Source: Flavobacteriaceae bacterium MAR_2009_75 (GTDB lineage: Bacteria > Bacteroidota > Bacteroidia > Flavobacteriales > Flavobacteriaceae). From it: DNA of 64,000 nucleotides. Under the pieces are notes generated by a model. The model made no database searches. It had not been told where the DNA came from and saw nothing but the letters and a program-made list of their open reading frames with translations. The number at the start of each line of letters is the position of its first letter. Within the stretch, counting starts at the first letter, position 1. The stretch is from assembly GCA_002813285.1 (NCBI GenBank), contig PHTZ01000001.1, positions 2,045,501 through 2,109,500 on the forward strand, in the 5' to 3' direction. This document shows positions 63,817-64,000 of the stretch, piece by piece. The position numbers were made by a program, and so were the translations under genes.

Positions 63817-64000
63817 ATGTTTCAAAAATTTATAGATAGACCGGTACTTTCTACCGTAATATCAGTTATAATCGTAATTCTGGGGGTTTTAGGCCTTACA
63901 ACCTTACCCGTAGAACAATACCCAGAAATTGCACCGCCTACCGTACAGGTGTCAGCTACCTATACTGGGGCAAACGCAACTACCGTATTGAACAGTGTAG
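63817..64000 (+). CDS. RND efflux pump, N-terminal part (gene runs off the window)
   Basis: The first 61 residues (MFQKFIDRPVLSTVISVIIV onward) show the N-terminal helix and the YPEIAPPTVQVSATYTGANA stretch of the AcrB/HAE1 family. It starts 21 bases after the adaptor stop codon. The rest of the gene lies beyond base 64000. Confidence 0.95.
   Translation, partial: MFQKFIDRPVLSTVISVIIVILGVLGLTTLPVEQYPEIAPPTVQVSATYTGANATTVLNSV

Overview
This window looks like an ordinary chromosome segment from a member of the Bacteroidota, most likely a (probably marine) Flavobacteriaceae species. The evidence is the AT-rich sequence, several exact TAnnTTTG -7 promoter boxes, few Shine-Dalgarno sequences, many short lipoproteins, a TonB-dependent receptor, a complete moxR/bat (aerotolerance) operon and a GbsR-type regulator in front of an RND efflux operon. 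I see no tRNA, rRNA, CRISPR array, prophage or complete insertion sequence. Most genes are housekeeping or common accessory genes. The unusual signals are scars: a duplicated gene end and a frameshift.

Layout. 1-14.4 kb, mostly minus strand: the 5' part of ileS, a heptad-like repeat lipoprotein, a heme-type TonB receptor one base downstream of recO, an MBOAT/SGNH-like O-acyltransferase pair, gdhA, a cystathionine gamma-synthase/lyase, a DinB-like protein, an ArsC-like protein overlapping an EamA exporter, a thioesterase and a Tat-exported Gfo/Idh/MocA oxidoreductase. 14.5-22 kb: nitronate monooxygenase-like enzyme, YheT-like hydrolase, lipoprotein cytochrome c, a SulP transporter, a DUF421 protein, an unknown lipoprotein and gpsA. 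22-28.5 kb: an ASH/receptor-L surface lipoprotein, then the glycerol genes glpD and glpK. Between them lies an alpha/beta-hydrolase gene flanked by two copies of the glpD 3' end. One copy is the real gene end and the other a diverged 32-codon remnant, with a 27-bp exact direct repeat in both. 28.6-35.3 kb: small conserved proteins, CvpA, a CAP-domain lipoprotein, 3-hydroxyanthranilate dioxygenase, a CHASE-type histidine kinase, DUF1304 and an ALDH7-type dehydrogenase.

35.3-45.6 kb: a 520-base gene-free stretch, a double-OmpA lipoprotein with a membrane-anchored helix-hairpin-helix protein, an acyl-ACP desaturase, a three-gene minus-strand set (SPFH protein, double zinc-ribbon membrane protein, PPP-type phosphatase), a PfkB kinase, an AlbA_2/Schlafen-like protein, an SDR and an aldo/keto reductase. 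The SPFH gene carries an apparent +1 frameshift that cuts off most of its C-terminal GYF_2 domain; the missing 39 residues are intact in the next frame.

45.7-64 kb, all plus strand: moxR, DUF58, a two-TM protein, batA, batB, batC, batD and batE in a tight operon. A small secreted protein follows, then a likely bicarbonate-handling module (SulP, tandem Usp-like protein, beta-carbonic anhydrase and a BicA-like SulP with a ~75-residue insert). The window ends with pheS, a conserved small protein and a GbsR/MarR-type regulator with an 11-bp inverted-repeat operator, followed by an RND efflux adaptor and the first codons of its pump.
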